In this document: positions 6,113-6,658 of the stretch, in pieces
Layout: every line of letters begins with the position of its first letter
How positions within the stretch are numbered: position 1 is the stretch's first letter
Source: JAWXUT01 sp044426075
GTDB taxonomy: Bacteria > Bacillota > Clostridia > Christensenellales > DTU072
Reading direction: 5' to 3'
Length of the DNA stretch: 6,658 bases
NCBI GenBank assembly: GCA_044426075.1
Contig: JAWXUT010000094.1
Location: forward strand, 1-6,658
Notes under the pieces: generated by a model
Databases searched by the model: none
Seen by the model: only the letters and a program-made list of their open reading frames with translations
What the model was told of the DNA's origin: nothing
Translations under genes and position numbers: made by a program

Positions 6113-6127
6113 GCGACTTGTCAAAAA
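6113..6127. repeat. Right arm of the 15-bp inverted repeat around the holin-like gene
   Basis: GCGACTTGTCAAAAA begins six bases after the TAA of the holin-like gene and is an exact inverted copy of 5541-5555. The outer flanks (GGAAAA on the left, AGAATA on the right) show no clear target-site duplication. Confidence 0.85.
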
Positions 6128-6190
6128 AGAATATTAAAAATAGTGTTACCCCCTAAAGGGTTGATTATATATGTTAGCGAATCACATACA

Positions 6191-6252
6191 ATCGTAGGGC
6201 GTTAGTCCTCTGACGCCCGCGAGCCACCCGTCGGGTGGTTGCGCCCTACGAT
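6191..6252. repeat. Long palindromic interspersed repeat, copy B (shorter)
   Basis: The ends ATCGTAGGGCG (6191-6201) and CGCCCTACGAT (6242-6252) pair perfectly over 11 bp. Inside are GGGCGTTAG (6197-6205) with CTGACGCCC (6210-6218) around TCCT, which competes with the outer stem, and CCACCC-GTC-GGGTGG (6224-6238). The TCCT hairpin and the ends match copy A at 676-790, and both copies are followed by CTTA. This copy has only one TCCT hairpin. It lies 85 bp after the holin-like stop and may end that transcript. Confidence 0.8.
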
Positions 6253-6372
6253 CTTACGCATTGCGTTTCGCCATTTGTTCGACGATTGCGCCACATCTGC
6301 CTTATTCTATTGCTATTTTCTGAGCTTTCAAAATAATATAATACAAAACTGCAAAAACTTGTTTTTGTTATA

Positions 6373-6492
6373 ACCCTTTACGCGGATATATTTTGCGATA
6401 CAATAAATATGCGAAGGGACGCACCCTACTTCTTCTATTGCCACTTCCTTCGCTGAACTAAAAGACTTGCAAAATATATGCGGGTCAAGGGC
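6373..6492. repeat. Imperfect 25-bp inverted repeat
   Basis: Arms 6373-6397 and 6468-6492 match at 20 of 25 positions as inverted copies, with a perfect core ATATATTTTGC. They enclose 70 bp without a gene. AAAACTGC outside the left arm and GCAGTTTT outside the right arm suggest the pairing once extended further, with the small hairpin at 6352-6367 inserted on the left. This may be a decayed MITE-like element. Confidence 0.55.
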
Positions 6493-6562
6493 AGTTTTAA
6501 CCTCTTAAAAAAATATATATTTCAATCCTTATCTCAAGTTTATATCTACTCCTATACCTTAT

Positions 6563-6580
6563 CCCTCTTAGACAAGAGGG
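6563..6580. repeat. Hairpin at the right edge, possibly the start of another palindromic repeat
   Basis: CCCTCTT (6563-6569) pairs with AAGAGGG (6574-6580) around AGAC. No T-run follows, so it is not a typical terminator. The G-rich sequence after it runs off the window. Confidence 0.5.
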
Positions 6581-6658
6581 GACAGTCAGTTTATATTTAT
6601 GACTAGCCAATGTGGGAGTTGAGGAGTTTTGGGGTCAAGCCGCCCTCGGAAAAAGAGG

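Larger units (their letters stand above)
6128..6658. other. Gene-free terminal region with palindromic elements
   Basis: I find no coding frame with a ribosome binding site or a recognisable product here, and no RNA gene. The region holds the second palindromic repeat copy (6191-6252), an imperfect inverted repeat (6373-6492), a small A/T hairpin (CAAAAA at 6352-6357 with TTTTTG at 6362-6367) and a hairpin near the edge (6563-6580). Confidence 0.6.

Noticed and set aside
6147..6160. CCCTAAAGGG palindrome as a terminator of the holin-like gene
   Set aside because: The stem is four or five pairs with a two-base loop and no T-run, too weak to call.
6411..6433. GAAGGGACGCACCCTACTTC as a third copy of the palindromic family
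   Set aside because: Only short GC-rich words are shared; the TCCT hairpin and conserved ends are absent.

Overview
The window looks like AT-rich chromosomal DNA from an uncultured anaerobic Firmicute, probably a gut-type Clostridia. The basis is the low GC content, AGGAGG-type ribosome binding sites, consensus sigma-A promoters, a flavin-dependent enoate-reductase-like enzyme and a rhamnose operon. Genus cannot be told from the sequence.

Layout. At 2-535 (+) lies the 3' end of an FAD/NAD(P)H oxidoreductase of the 2-enoate / 2,4-dienoyl-CoA reductase type, closed by a terminator hairpin at 556-585. A gene-free stretch of about 460 bp (586-1043) carries a long palindromic repeat (676-790). 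At 1044-1936 (-) is a DprA/Smf-like gene broken by one frameshift. It has a perfect consensus promoter placed so that its mRNA should be leaderless. At 1995-5379 (-) is a compact L-rhamnose catabolic operon in the order rhaB-rhaA-rhaD (kinase, isomerase, aldolase), with its own promoter, a 4-bp ATGA overlap between rhaB and rhaA and an 8-bp gap before rhaD. Divergent from rhaB, at 5579-6106 (+), is a small membrane protein with a phage-holin-like N-terminus, a Ser/Thr/Glu-rich tandem-repeat linker and an acidic C-terminal helix. The last 550 bp (6107-6658) contain no gene that I can support, but several palindromic elements, including a second copy of the 676-790 repeat family.

How the genes work together. 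RhaA isomerises L-rhamnose to L-rhamnulose, RhaB phosphorylates it at C1, and RhaD splits it to dihydroxyacetone phosphate and L-lactaldehyde. No transporter, mutarotase or regulator is in view. The DprA-like gene lies directly downstream with no visible terminator, so it may also receive read-through from the rha operon.

Most worth a second look: (1) a perfect 15-bp inverted repeat that brackets the holin-like gene, one arm in its leader and one just after its stop; (2) the dprA lesion, which is explained by a 10-bp slippage deletion between short direct repeats; (3) the two copies of the palindromic repeat, in which a paired A-T to C-G change preserves an inner hairpin; (4) the unusual holin-like protein itself. 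I did not see a CRISPR array, a tRNA or rRNA gene, a transposase, or a clear new defence system.
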